A stretch of DNA of 44,523 bases from Streptomyces sp. PsTaAH-137 (GCF_003259365.1 NZ_QLLY01000031.1:1-44523); one strand, 5' to 3'; shown: positions 17,767 through 25,480, counted from the first letter of the stretch. A program made the numbers and translations. The notes: generated by a model from the sequence alone, not told the origin.

Positions 17767-18546
17767 CTAGAGAATGCTGACCCCGGCGAGCCACCCGCCG
17801 TCGACGACGAACGGCTGCCCGGTGATGTACGCGGAGTCCTCCTCGGCGGTGAGGAACAGCGCCATCCGCGCGACTTCCTCGGGCCTGCCGACCCGGCCGA
17901 GCGGCACGAGCTTGCGGTACAGCTCGTCGAGCGCCTCGGTGCCGGCCTGGATGTCGCCGCCCGGGTCGAGCTGGGCGGGGTTGCTCATCGCGGTGTCGAT
18001 GGCGCCCGGGCAGACGGCGTTGACCCGGATCCTCTTCGCGGCCAGCTCCAGGGCGGCGACGCGGGTCAGCCCGACGATCGCGTGCTTGCTGGCGGCGTAC
18101 GCGCCGACCAGCGCCATGCCCGTGACGCCGGTGAACGACGACGTGTTCACGATCGACCCGCCGCCCGCCTCGGCGATCACGGGGGCGACGGTCTTGATGC
18201 CGAGAAAGGCGCCGACCTGGTTGACGTTCACGATCTGCTGGAACTCCTCCAGCGGGGTGCTGGTCAGCTCGTTGAACCGCAATATGCCCGCGTTGTTGAC
18301 GAGCCCGTCGACCTTCCCGAAGGCGTCCTTGGCGGCACGCACGGCGGCGCCCCAGTCCTCCTCGCTACTGACGTCGAGGTGGACGAAATGACCCCCGATC
18401 TCCTTGGCGACGGCCTCCCCCTGATCATCGAGGACATCCGCGAGGACGACCTTGGCTCCCTCGGCGGCGAACAGCCGCGCCTCCTGCTCGCCCTGCCCGC
18501 GCGCCGCACCCGTGATGAGAACGACGCGCCCGTCCAGCTTGCCCAT
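17767..18546 (-). CDS. Short-chain dehydrogenase/reductase
   Basis: The 259-residue classical SDR has the NAD(P) motif TGAARGQG at residues 12-19, NNAG at 84-87, and a catalytic triad of about Ser137, Tyr150 and Lys154 (GAYAASKHA). An acidic Asp37 (VLADVLDD) after beta-2 favours NAD over NADP. It resembles enzymes annotated as hydroxysteroid or 3-oxoacyl dehydrogenases and would interconvert an alcohol and a ketone. The ATG at 18546 follows GAGGAG, which lies next to the stop of the LLM gene 12 bp upstream; the two are almost certainly co-transcribed. Palindromes upstream of the LLM gene at 19485 probably control both. Confidence 0.93.
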   Translation of the reverse strand: MGKLDGRVVLITGAARGQGEQEARLFAAEGAKVVLADVLDDQGEAVAKEIGGHFVHLDVSSEEDWGAAVRAAKDAFGKVDGLVNNAGILRFNELTSTPLEEFQQIVNVNQVGAFLGIKTVAPVIAEAGGGSIVNTSSFTGVTGMALVGAYAASKHAIVGLTRVAALELAAKRIRVNAVCPGAIDTAMSNPAQLDPGGDIQAGTEALDELYRKLVPLGRVGRPEEVARMALFLTAEEDSAYITGQPFVVDGGWLAGVSIL

Positions 18547-18558
18547 GCCCTGTGCTCC

Positions 18559-19485
18559 TCAGTTGAGTTGGGGTGCGACGCCGTCCACGAAGGCGGCGAT
18601 CTGGTCGACGAGTTCGGTCCGCCCGCGGCTGCGGAAGCGCACCTGGATCTGGTGCACGCCCATCGCCGCGTACGCGCGCAGCGACTCGGCCAGTTCGCCG
18701 GGCGGGCCGGTGAGGGTGCGGCGCCCGACGTGCCAGGAGGGCTCGCCGATGTACAGCGGCTCGGCAATGGCCCCGACGGTCAGGGGCGCCTCGATCCCGG
18801 CGTCGGCGCGCAGCCGCCGGATGGTCCGGATCTTCTCGGCCAGCTGCTCCCGCGGGTCGCCCTGCGGCAGCCATCCGTCGCCCTTGAGCGCGGCGCGGCG
18901 CATGGCCGGTGCCGAGGACCCGCCGACCCATACGGGTACGTGCGCCTGAGCGGGCCTGGGCTTCTGCCCCAGCCCCTCGAACTGGAACAACTCCCCTTTA
19001 TAGGAGGGGAACTCCTCCTGGGTGAGCGCCGACTTCAGCGCGTCGACGGTCTCGTCGAGCACGGCCCCGCGCCGCGCGAAGTCGACCCCGAGCGCCTCGA
19101 ACTCCTCCTGTACGTGGCCGGCCCCGACCCCGAGGATCAGGCGGCCGCCGCTGAGGTGGTCCAGGGTCGCGTAACTCTTGGCGGAGAGCAGGGGGTGCCG
19201 CAGCGCGACGACGGCGACATGGCTGAGCAGCCGCGCCCGCTCCGTGACCCCGGCCAGGTAGGAGAGGGTGGCGACGGGGTCGTACCAGGTCGTCGACATG
19301 GCGTCGGCGAGGCGGCGCGGGATGCCGACGTGGTCGCACACCGCGATGTAGTCGAAGCCTCCGCGGTCGGCGGCCCGCGCGATCTCCACCAGGTCGGCGA
19401 CGCCCGCCCCGGCCTCCCACTTCTCGGCGTACATGGTGCTCTGGGACTGAATGGGAAGCTGAATCCCATAAGCAAGCCGCGCCAT
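18559..19485 (-). CDS. LLM-class F420/flavin-dependent oxidoreductase
   Basis: The 308-residue luciferase-family protein starts MARLAYGIQLPIQSQS after AAGGGGGTCG. Family signatures are FDYIAVCDHVGIPR, YATLDHLSGGRLILGVGAGH and VPVWVGGSSAPAMRRAALKGDGW (in two parts). The sequence is closer to F420-type reductases than the gene at 16533 is, but the cofactor is not proven. It heads a two-gene unit with the SDR. Two operator-like palindromes lie within 75 bp upstream. Together with the second LLM gene, this means the cluster has two luciferase-like steps, which would suit successive reductions or oxidations of one ring compound; that is inference. Confidence 0.9.
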   Translation of the reverse strand: MARLAYGIQLPIQSQSTMYAEKWEAGAGVADLVEIARAADRGGFDYIAVCDHVGIPRRLADAMSTTWYDPVATLSYLAGVTERARLLSHVAVVALRHPLLSAKSYATLDHLSGGRLILGVGAGHVQEEFEALGVDFARRGAVLDETVDALKSALTQEEFPSYKGELFQFEGLGQKPRPAQAHVPVWVGGSSAPAMRRAALKGDGWLPQGDPREQLAEKIRTIRRLRADAGIEAPLTVGAIAEPLYIGEPSWHVGRRTLTGPPGELAESLRAYAAMGVHQIQVRFRSRGRTELVDQIAAFVDGVAPQLN

Positions 19486-19506
19486 ACCCGACCCCCTTCG
19501 CTAGAT

Positions 19507-19521
19507 CTGACGCCCCGTCAC
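19507..19521. promoter_or_regulatory. Operator-like palindrome 3 (CTGACGCCCCGTCAC)
   Basis: It matches CTGACGNNNCGTCAG at all but the last base and lies 22 bp upstream of the LLM start at 19485. Confidence 0.65.
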
Positions 19522-19543
19522 TTAGCTGCCCCCATCCTCATAC

Positions 19544-19558
19544 CTGACACACCGTCAG
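19544..19558. promoter_or_regulatory. Operator-like palindrome 4 (CTGACACACCGTCAG)
   Basis: One base differs from the consensus. It is centred 37 bp upstream of palindrome 3, near the start of the repeat region. Confidence 0.65.
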
Positions 19559-19599
19559 ACAAGGCCCCGAACACACGACTCGACCGCGGACGCGTCACG

Positions 19600-20205
19600 C
19601 CTGGGCCGCGCAGTCCCCCGCGCCCGTGGGTTGACGATCACCTGACCCCCGGTGGCCGCTTCTCGCGCAGTTCCCCGCACCCCTGGGTCGTCGATCACCT
19701 GCGGGCCGGTGGGGCTTCTCGCGCAGTTCCCCGCACCCCTGGGTCGCACTTCGTCCACCGGCCGACGGGGCTTCCCGCGCAGTTCCCCGCGCCCCTGGGT
19801 CGTCGATCACCTGCGGGCCGGTGGGGCTTCTCGCGCAGTTCCCCGCGCCCCTGAGGCAGGCGCTGCGCGCCGCCTCCCCTTGAGGCTGCGCTCCGCGCGC
19901 CTCCCGATAGGGGAGCGGGGCACACCCCTCTGGCGGGGCGGCGGGGGCGCACCTCTCCTGATGGGGCGGCGGTGGCGCGCCTCCCGTCCAGACAGCGGCG
20001 GCGCGCCTCTCCGATGAGATGCCGCACGAAGTGCGCATCTCAGGGGCGCGGGGAACTGCGCGACCAGCCACGACGGCGGCGCACCCGAAAAACCACCCAG
20101 GGGCGCGGGGAACTGCGCGGGAAGCCCCACCGGCCCGCGCCCGACGAACAACCCAGGGGCGCGGGGAACTGCGCAAACAACCCCGGGCCACCCCAGCCCC
20201 GGTCA
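19600..20205. repeat. Composite intergenic repeat, copy B (two opposed arrays)
   Basis: This 600-bp stretch holds no gene. From 19604 to about 19860, four to five cores read on the minus strand (GCGCAGTTCCCCGCGCCCC) at about 58-bp spacing; the spacers include near-identical copies of TCGATCACCTGCGGGCC. A central part with GAGGC/GCCTC bulged hairpins (about 19853-19905) and the GAGATG-CGCAC hairpin at 20016-20041 follows. Then three cores read on the plus strand from 20042 to about 20180. The stretch 19870-20090 closely resembles 1-150. The arrays point toward each other, so the whole forms a large imperfect inverted repeat. Confidence 0.85.
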
Positions 20206-20207
20206 GA

Positions 20208-21476
20208 TCAAGGCGTCGAGGGCCCCCAGAGGCCGTCCGGAGTCAGCCCGAGGAGGTCGATGGCGTTGCCCCGGACGATGCGCTCGACCACATCGGGCGC
20301 CAGATGCCCCATCTGCGCCTCCCCCACCTCCCGAGACTTCGGCCACGTCGAATCGGAGTGCGGATAGTCGGTCTCGTACAGGACATTGGCGACCCCGATC
20401 GAGTCCAGATTCCGCAGCCCGAAGGCATCGTCGAAGAAGCACCCGTACACATGCTCCGCGAAATACTCACTCGGCGGCTTGCGCACCTTGTCGGCAACCC
20501 CGCCCCACCCCCGGTTCTCCTCCCACACCACATCGGCCCGCTCCAGGATGTACGGAATCCACCCGATCTGCCCTTCGGCGTACATGATCCTGAGGTTCGG
20601 GAACCGCTCGAACTTCCCGCTCATCAGCCAGTCGACCATCGAGAAACAGCAGTTGGCGAAGGTGATGGTGGACCCGACGGCGGGCGGCGCGTCGGGCGAG
20701 GTCGACGGCATCTTGCTGCTGGAACCGATGTGCATGGCGATGACGGTCCCGGTCTCGTCGCAGGCGGCGAGGAACGGATCCCACTCGTCACCGTGGATGG
20801 ACGGCAGCCCGAGATGTGGCGGAATCTCGGAGAAGGCCACAGCGCGCACCCCGCGCGCGGCATTGCGCCGCACCTCGGCGGCGGCCAGCTCGGCGTCCCA
20901 GAGCGGGACGAGGGTGAGCGGTATGAGCCGCCCGGCGGCAGCCGGCCCGCACCACTCGTCCACCATCCAGTCGTTGTAGGCGCGCACCCCGAGCAGCCCC
21001 AGCTCCCGGTCCTTGGCCTCGGTGAAGGTCTGCCCGCAGAAGCGCGGGAAGGTGGGGAAGCAGAGCGCGGACTGGACGTGGTTGACGTCCATGTCGGCGA
21101 GGCGGGCGGGAACGTCGAAGGACCCCGGGCGCATCTGCTCGTAGGTGATGACCTCCAGCTTGATCTCGTCGCGGTCGTAGCCGACGGCGGTGTCGAGCCG
21201 GGTGAGGGGCCGGTGCAGATCCTCGTACACCCACCAGTCACCGATCGGCCCGTCGTCCCCGGGTCGCCCCATGACGGGCGCGAACTTCCCGCCCAGAAAG
21301 GTCATTTCCTTCAGCGGCGCGCGGACGATGCGCGGCCCCACGTCGGCGAACTTCTTCGGCAGCCGGTCGGACCACACGGTGGGCGGCTCGACGGTGTGGT
21401 CGTCGACGGAGATGATGAGCGGCAAGTCGGTTGATTCCGGGGCACTTTGGGTGTTTGCGGTCTCGGTGGTCTCCAT
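20208..21476 (-). CDS. Amidohydrolase-2 family protein (ACMSD-like fold)
   Basis: The 422-residue protein belongs to the amidohydrolase-related family PF04909. Visible features are the N-terminal metal site variant VDDHTVEPP, a His in AMHIGSSSKMP near 235, and the C-terminal YETDYPHSDSTWP with the acidic ligand Asp. Relatives include decarboxylases and lactone or ring-cleavage product hydrolases of aromatic degradation. The start is the ATG at 21476; the much longer open frame upstream crosses the operator and has no family similarity. An exact CTGACGNNNCGTCAG palindrome lies 21 bp upstream, linking it to the LLM/SDR cluster although 720 bp of repeats separate them. Confidence 0.88.
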   Translation of the reverse strand: METTETANTQSAPESTDLPLIISVDDHTVEPPTVWSDRLPKKFADVGPRIVRAPLKEMTFLGGKFAPVMGRPGDDGPIGDWWVYEDLHRPLTRLDTAVGYDRDEIKLEVITYEQMRPGSFDVPARLADMDVNHVQSALCFPTFPRFCGQTFTEAKDRELGLLGVRAYNDWMVDEWCGPAAAGRLIPLTLVPLWDAELAAAEVRRNAARGVRAVAFSEIPPHLGLPSIHGDEWDPFLAACDETGTVIAMHIGSSSKMPSTSPDAPPAVGSTITFANCCFSMVDWLMSGKFERFPNLRIMYAEGQIGWIPYILERADVVWEENRGWGGVADKVRKPPSEYFAEHVYGCFFDDAFGLRNLDSIGVANVLYETDYPHSDSTWPKSREVGEAQMGHLAPDVVERIVRGNAIDLLGLTPDGLWGPSTP

Positions 21477-21496
21477 GGATTCACGGTAGCGCCGAT

Positions 21497-21511
21497 CTGA
21501 CGACCCGTCAG
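21497..21511. promoter_or_regulatory. Operator-like palindrome 5 (CTGACGACCCGTCAG)
   Basis: A perfect palindrome 21 bp upstream of the amidohydrolase start, followed at 21516 by a degenerate second site (CTGACGACCGACGG). It shares the consensus of the four sites at 17.7 and 19.5 kb. Confidence 0.75.
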
Positions 21512-21749
21512 CTAGCTGACGACCGACGGATTTGTGCGGATGGTGAGGGTCGTACGCGTGAGATGTCTGTGATGACAGTCTCCCGCGGCTGACGTATCTG
21601 CCATGAACAAGGCAAACTGACGGAGTTGCCTCGGGGGGCGTGCCGACGACGGCGCGCCGCCTGGACAGCGAGGGCAGAAACGCCGGAGCGACACCGGCGC
21701 GGAGTACGGGACGAACAGGTGCTGGTGGGGCGGCAGGGGGGCAGCGACG

Positions 21750-24734
21750 ATGGACGGTGGACCGCGGGTTCCGGAGCAGCGACGGTCCGGCACGCCTGAG
21801 GACGCCGTGTCCGCCGTGCCCGGATCCGGCCTGCGCTTCAGCGTCCTCGGCCCGGTCCACGCCTGGCGCGGCGCCGAACCGCTGGCGCCCGGCTCCCCGC
21901 AGCAGCGCGCACTGCTCGCCGCCCTGCTGCTGCGCGACGGCCGCACCGCCACGGCGTCCGAGCTGATCGACGCGCTCTGGGGCGAGGACCCGCCCTCACA
22001 GGCCCTCGCCGCGCTGCGCACCTACGCGTCCCGGCTGCGCAAGATCCTCGACCCGGACGTGCTCGTCAGCGAGTCCGGCGGCTATGCGATCCGGCTGCCC
22101 CGGCGCGACGCCCTGGACCTGGCGGTCGCCGAGGAGCTGGCGGCGGACGCCGAGAAGGCCCGCCAGTCCGGCGACCTGTGCCAGGCGCGCGCCCTGCTGC
22201 GCAAGACCCTCGGCCTGTGGGACGGCGAACCGCTCGCCGGTGTCCCCGGACCGTACGCGGAGACCCAGCGCGCCCGTCTGGAGGAGTGGCGCCTGCAACT
22301 CCTGGAGTTCTGCCTCGACATGGACCTGGAGCAGGGCTGCCACGCGGAGGCGGTCTCCGAACTCACCGCCCTCACCGCGGCCCACCCGCTGCGCGAGCGG
22401 CTGCGCGAACTGCTGATGCTGGCGCTGTACCGCAGCGGCCGGCAGGCGGAGGCGCTCGCCGTGTACGCGGACACCCGCCGCCTGCTCGCCGACGAGCTGG
22501 GCGTGGACCCGCGCCCCGGCCTGTCCGAGCTCCAGCAGCGCATCCTGCGCGCCGACCCCGGCCTCGCCGAGCCCTCGGCGCCGCCCGCGGAACCCCCCGC
22601 GGTCCCGGTCCGCCCGGCCCAACTACCGGCGACCGTACCCGACTTCACCGGACGCGCCGACTTCGTCCGCGAGCTGAGCGACGCGCTGTCCGCCGCCTCC
22701 TCGGAGACCGGCGCGGGCGGCGTGATGGCCGTCTCCGCGGTGGCCGGCATCGGCGGCGTCGGCAAGACGACGCTGGCGGTGCACGTGGCCCACGCGGCCC
22801 GGTCCGCCTTCCCCGACGGCCAGTTGTACGTGGACCTCCAGGGCGCGGGCCCGCACGCGGCCGAGCCGGAGGCGGTCCTCGGCTCGTTCCTGCGGGCGCT
22901 CGGCACCGCCGACTCCGCGATCCCCGACTCCCCGGACGAGCGGGCGGCGCTGTACCGCTCGACGCTCGACGGCCGCCGCGTCCTGGTCCTCCTCGACAAC
23001 GCCCGGGACGCCGCCCAGGTCCGCCCCCTGCTCCCCGGCACCGAGGGCTGCGCCGCGCTGATCACCGGCCGGGTCCGGATGGTCGGCCTGGCCGGCGCCC
23101 ACCTCGTGGACCTGGACGTCATGTCCCCCGAGGAGGCCCTCCAGCTGTTCACCCGCATCGTCGGCGAGGAGCGGGTCGCCGCCGAGCGCGAGGCCGCCCT
23201 CGACGTGGTGGCGGCCTGCGGCTTCCTGCCGCTCGCCATCCGGATCGCCGCCTCCCGCCTCGCCGCCCGCCGCACCTGGACGGTCTCGGTCCTCGCGGCG
23301 AAGCTCGCCGACGGCCGGCGCCGCCTCGACGAGCTCCAGGCCGGCGACCTCGCCGTGAAGGCCACCTTCGAGCTGGGCTACGGCCAGCTGGAGCCCGCGC
23401 AGGCCCGCGCGTTCCGCCTCCTGGGCCTCGCAGACGGCCCGGACATCTCCCTCTCGGCGGCCGCGGCCACGCTCGACCTGGACCCCGACGAGGCCGAGGA
23501 CCTGCTGGAGCAGCTGGTCGACATGTCCCTGCTGGAATCGGCGGCGCCCGGCCGCTACCGGTACCACGATCTCGTACGGCTCTACGCGCGTGCGTGCGCC
23601 GAGCGCGACGAGGACCCCGGCACCGGCCGGGACGCCGCGCTCTCCCGGCTCCTGGACTTCTACCTCTCCACCGTCTCCGGGGTCTACCTGATCGACCGCC
23701 CCGGCGACCGCCTCGTGGACCACCTCACCCCGTCCGCGTACCCGGGCCTGGCCTTCGAGAGCCGACGCGCCGCGCAGGACTGGCTGTACGCCGAGGCCGT
23801 CAGCCTCCTCGCCTGCGTACGCCAGTCGGCGCGGCCCGGGACCCTGCGCCGCGCCGTCGACACCCTGTGGGCGGCCATCGACCTGGCCGAGTCCGGGGCC
23901 AACTCCAAGGAGTACGAGGCCGTCGCCGCCCTCCTGCGCGACGCCGCGCAGGAACACGGAGCGCTCCACGTGGAGGCCCGCGCGCTCACCGCGCTGGCCT
24001 TCGTGCACCACATCTCCGGAAGCCGCTTCGACGTGGCGCTCCAAGAGGCCCAGCGGGCAGCCGAGTTGGCAGCCACGGCCAACGACCCGCTGACCGGCTG
24101 CTGGGCCTCCAACATCAGCGGGGTCGTCTCCCTCTACCAGAGCCGCAACCAGGAGGGCGAGGCCCACTTCACCCGCGCGATCGCCGACTTCCGCGCCCTC
24201 GGCGACCGGCCGGGCGAGGCCAGCGCCCTGTGCAACCTCTCCCGTATCCACCTCGCGGCCGACCGCACCGACCGGGCCGTCGCCCTCGCCCGGCAGGGCA
24301 CCGCGATGTACGACGAGATGGGGCACGACCTGAAGGGCGCCAACGGCCGCTACGCGCTCGGGCTCGCCCTCACCCAGAGCGGCCGGCTCACCGAGGCCGC
24401 CGACTGCCTCCAGCAGGCCCTGGGCGTCTTCCGGGACAGCCGGCAGCGGCTGTGGGAGGGCATGACCCTGTTCCGGCTCGCCGAGGTCGACATCGCCGCG
24501 GGCCGGCCCGGGCAGGCCGCCGCCCACTCCGAGACCGCGCTGACACTGCTGCGCGGGATCGGCGGCGACTGGCGGCGGGGCAATGTCCTCACCGTGCTCG
24601 GCCGGGCCCTCGACAGCATCGGCCAGCTCGACCGCGCCCAGGTCTGCTGGCGCGAGGCGCTGGACATCTTCCGGTCCCTCGACGCCCCCGAAGCCGCCCA
24701 GGTCAGCGCGCTGCTCGCGCCGACCGCCGCCTGA
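21750..24734 (+). CDS. afsR: AfsR-type SARP regulator (wHTH-BTAD-NB-ARC-TPR)
   Basis: The 994-residue protein has the domain order of AfsR, the global activator of secondary metabolism: an OmpR-like winged helix (about 28-115, with LIDALWGEDPP and LRTYASRLRKIL), a BTAD domain (about 120-270), an NB-ARC ATPase with Walker A GIGGVGKTT at 333-341 and Walker B VLVLLDN near 411-417, and C-terminal TPR-like repeats (about 680-985). S. coelicolor AfsR is 993 residues. AfsR is phosphorylated by AfsK and switches on afsS. An AfsS-like gene lies downstream here, with a matching direct-repeat box. No kinase gene is in the window. GGGGGG precedes the ATG at 21750. A close paralogue of AfsR cannot be excluded, since the position differs from S. 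coelicolor. Confidence 0.88.
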   Translation: MDGGPRVPEQRRSGTPEDAVSAVPGSGLRFSVLGPVHAWRGAEPLAPGSPQQRALLAALLLRDGRTATASELIDALWGEDPPSQALAALRTYASRLRKILDPDVLVSESGGYAIRLPRRDALDLAVAEELAADAEKARQSGDLCQARALLRKTLGLWDGEPLAGVPGPYAETQRARLEEWRLQLLEFCLDMDLEQGCHAEAVSELTALTAAHPLRERLRELLMLALYRSGRQAEALAVYADTRRLLADELGVDPRPGLSELQQRILRADPGLAEPSAPPAEPPAVPVRPAQLPATVPDFTGRADFVRELSDALSAASSETGAGGVMAVSAVAGIGGVGKTTLAVHVAHAARSAFPDGQLYVDLQGAGPHAAEPEAVLGSFLRALGTADSAIPDSPDERAALYRSTLDGRRVLVLLDNARDAAQVRPLLPGTEGCAALITGRVRMVGLAGAHLVDLDVMSPEEALQLFTRIVGEERVAAEREAALDVVAACGFLPLAIRIAASRLAARRTWTVSVLAAKLADGRRRLDELQAGDLAVKATFELGYGQLEPAQARAFRLLGLADGPDISLSAAAATLDLDPDEAEDLLEQLVDMSLLESAAPGRYRYHDLVRLYARACAERDEDPGTGRDAALSRLLDFYLSTVSGVYLIDRPGDRLVDHLTPSAYPGLAFESRRAAQDWLYAEAVSLLACVRQSARPGTLRRAVDTLWAAIDLAESGANSKEYEAVAALLRDAAQEHGALHVEARALTALAFVHHISGSRFDVALQEAQRAAELAATANDPLTGCWASNISGVVSLYQSRNQEGEAHFTRAIADFRALGDRPGEASALCNLSRIHLAADRTDRAVALARQGTAMYDEMGHDLKGANGRYALGLALTQSGRLTEAADCLQQALGVFRDSRQRLWEGMTLFRLAEVDIAAGRPGQAAAHSETALTLLRGIGGDWRRGNVLTVLGRALDSIGQLDRAQVCWREALDIFRSLDAPEAAQVSALLAPTAA

Positions 24735-24754
24735 ACGGGCCTGCTGACAGGGCT

Positions 24755-24774
24755 CGTTCATCGTTCGTTTATCG
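24755..24774 (+). promoter_or_regulatory. Direct-repeat box (AfsR and/or PhoP type) upstream of afsS-like gene
   Basis: CGTTCATCG (24755-24763) and CGTTTATCG (24766-24774) match at 8 of 9 positions with a 2-bp spacer, an 11-bp period. AfsR is known to bind 9-bp direct repeats with a 2-bp gap at the afsS promoter, and the PHO box of PhoP also uses 11-bp units with GTTCA. This site fits both. Confidence 0.6.
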
Positions 24775-24775
24775 C

Positions 24776-24805
24776 GGCCCGGCACTCTTCCACATATGCC
24801 GGGCC
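24776..24805. terminator. Hairpin after the AfsR-type gene
   Basis: Perfect 9-bp arms GGCCCGGCA and TGCCGGGCC with a 12-nt loop, 42 bp past the afsR stop and directly after the direct-repeat box. It may end the afsR transcript, or overlap the afsS promoter. Confidence 0.5.
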
Positions 24806-24862
24806 GTCGCGTCGGGGGCAGACGGAACGGCGAACGGCCGGGACCTTAGGGTGATCCGGCCC

Positions 24863-24910
24863 GCGAGATCCGTCCGGCCGCCCACGGGGGAGCTGCCGGG
24901 CGGATCTCGC
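24863..24910 (+). promoter_or_regulatory. Long leader hairpin upstream of the afsS-like gene
   Basis: Arms at 24863-24878 and 24895-24910 give a 16-bp stem with a single G:U pair and a 16-nt loop. It ends 46 bp before the ATG at 24957. A TAGGGT (24847-24852) just upstream resembles a -10 box, which would put the hairpin at the very 5' end of the mRNA. It could stabilise or attenuate the transcript. Confidence 0.5.
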
Positions 24911-24956
24911 TCTTCACAGCGCAAGCAGTCCGTACCTTCTGCAGGGGAGCAGGAAG

Positions 24957-25157
24957 ATGACCGACAAGACCGAGAACGTCCACGCGAACGACGAGCCCAC
25001 GGGCGACGCCACCACGGACAACGTCCACGCCACCGGCGAGCCCACCGTCGCGCCCCTGAACGTGCATGCCACCAGCGAGCCGCTGAAGGCCACCGCCAAG
25101 TCCACCACCGGCGACGCCACCACGGACAACGTCCACGCCACGGACGAGCCCGTCTAG
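24957..25157 (+). CDS. afsS: AfsS-like small repeat protein
   Basis: The 66-residue acidic, unstructured-looking protein contains four NVHA(T/N)xEP units at residues 7-14, 22-29, 35-42 and 58-65; TGDATTDNVHAT occurs twice exactly (15-26 and 51-62). Length and repeat style match AfsS (63 residues in S. coelicolor), a small protein that raises antibiotic production and is transcribed under AfsR control; databases call the family sigma-like protein. The biochemical action is unknown. The gene follows the AfsR-type gene on the same strand by 222 bp, with a direct-repeat box and a leader hairpin between. GGAAG lies close to the ATG. A strong hairpin follows the stop. Confidence 0.85.
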   Translation: MTDKTENVHANDEPTGDATTDNVHATGEPTVAPLNVHATSEPLKATAKSTTGDATTDNVHATDEPV

Positions 25158-25178
25158 AACCTTCTGCCCACACGGGGA

Positions 25179-25217
25179 TCGGCCGCGGCGGCGCGGAGGG
25201 GGAGCCGCCGCGGCCGA
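25179..25217 (+). terminator. Terminator hairpin after the afsS-like gene
   Basis: A perfect 14-bp stem (TCGGCCGCGGCGGC with 25204-25217) and an 11-nt loop, 21 bp after the stop. Confidence 0.8.
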
Positions 25218-25244
25218 GTCATGCCCGGCCCCGGCCGAGTGTTT

Positions 25245-25480
25245 CCCCGCGCTCTGGGGCCGTTCTCCACCCGCGGCCCGGTGGGGCTTCTCGCGCAGTT
25301 CCCCGCGCCCCTGAGATGCGCACTTCGTGCGGCATCTCATCGATGAGGCTGCGCGGAGCGCATGCCTCAGGGGCGCGGGGAACTGCGCGAGAAGCGGCCA
25401 CCGGCCGTCAGCCGACGTACCACCCAGGGGCGCGGGGAACTGCGCGACCAGCCACGACGCAGCGCGCACCCGACAACGAA
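25245..25480. repeat. Composite intergenic repeat, copy C
   Basis: There is no gene here. One core reads on the minus strand (about 25291-25312), then two hairpins follow: GAGATGCGCAC-TTC-GTGCGGCATCTC at 25313-25338, and a GAGGC-GCGC/GCGC-GCCTC hairpin with unpaired bases at 25344-25369. Two plus-strand cores follow at about 25369 and 25427. The order is the inverse-centre arrangement of copy B in short form. The direct repeat CACCCCAACACCCG (25488 and 25503) adjoins it at the 3' end of the next gene. Confidence 0.85.

Noticed and set aside
19600..20205. CRISPR-like regular repeats
   Set aside because: Spacers are themselves repeated, units occur in both directions, repeats vary, and no cas genes are present.
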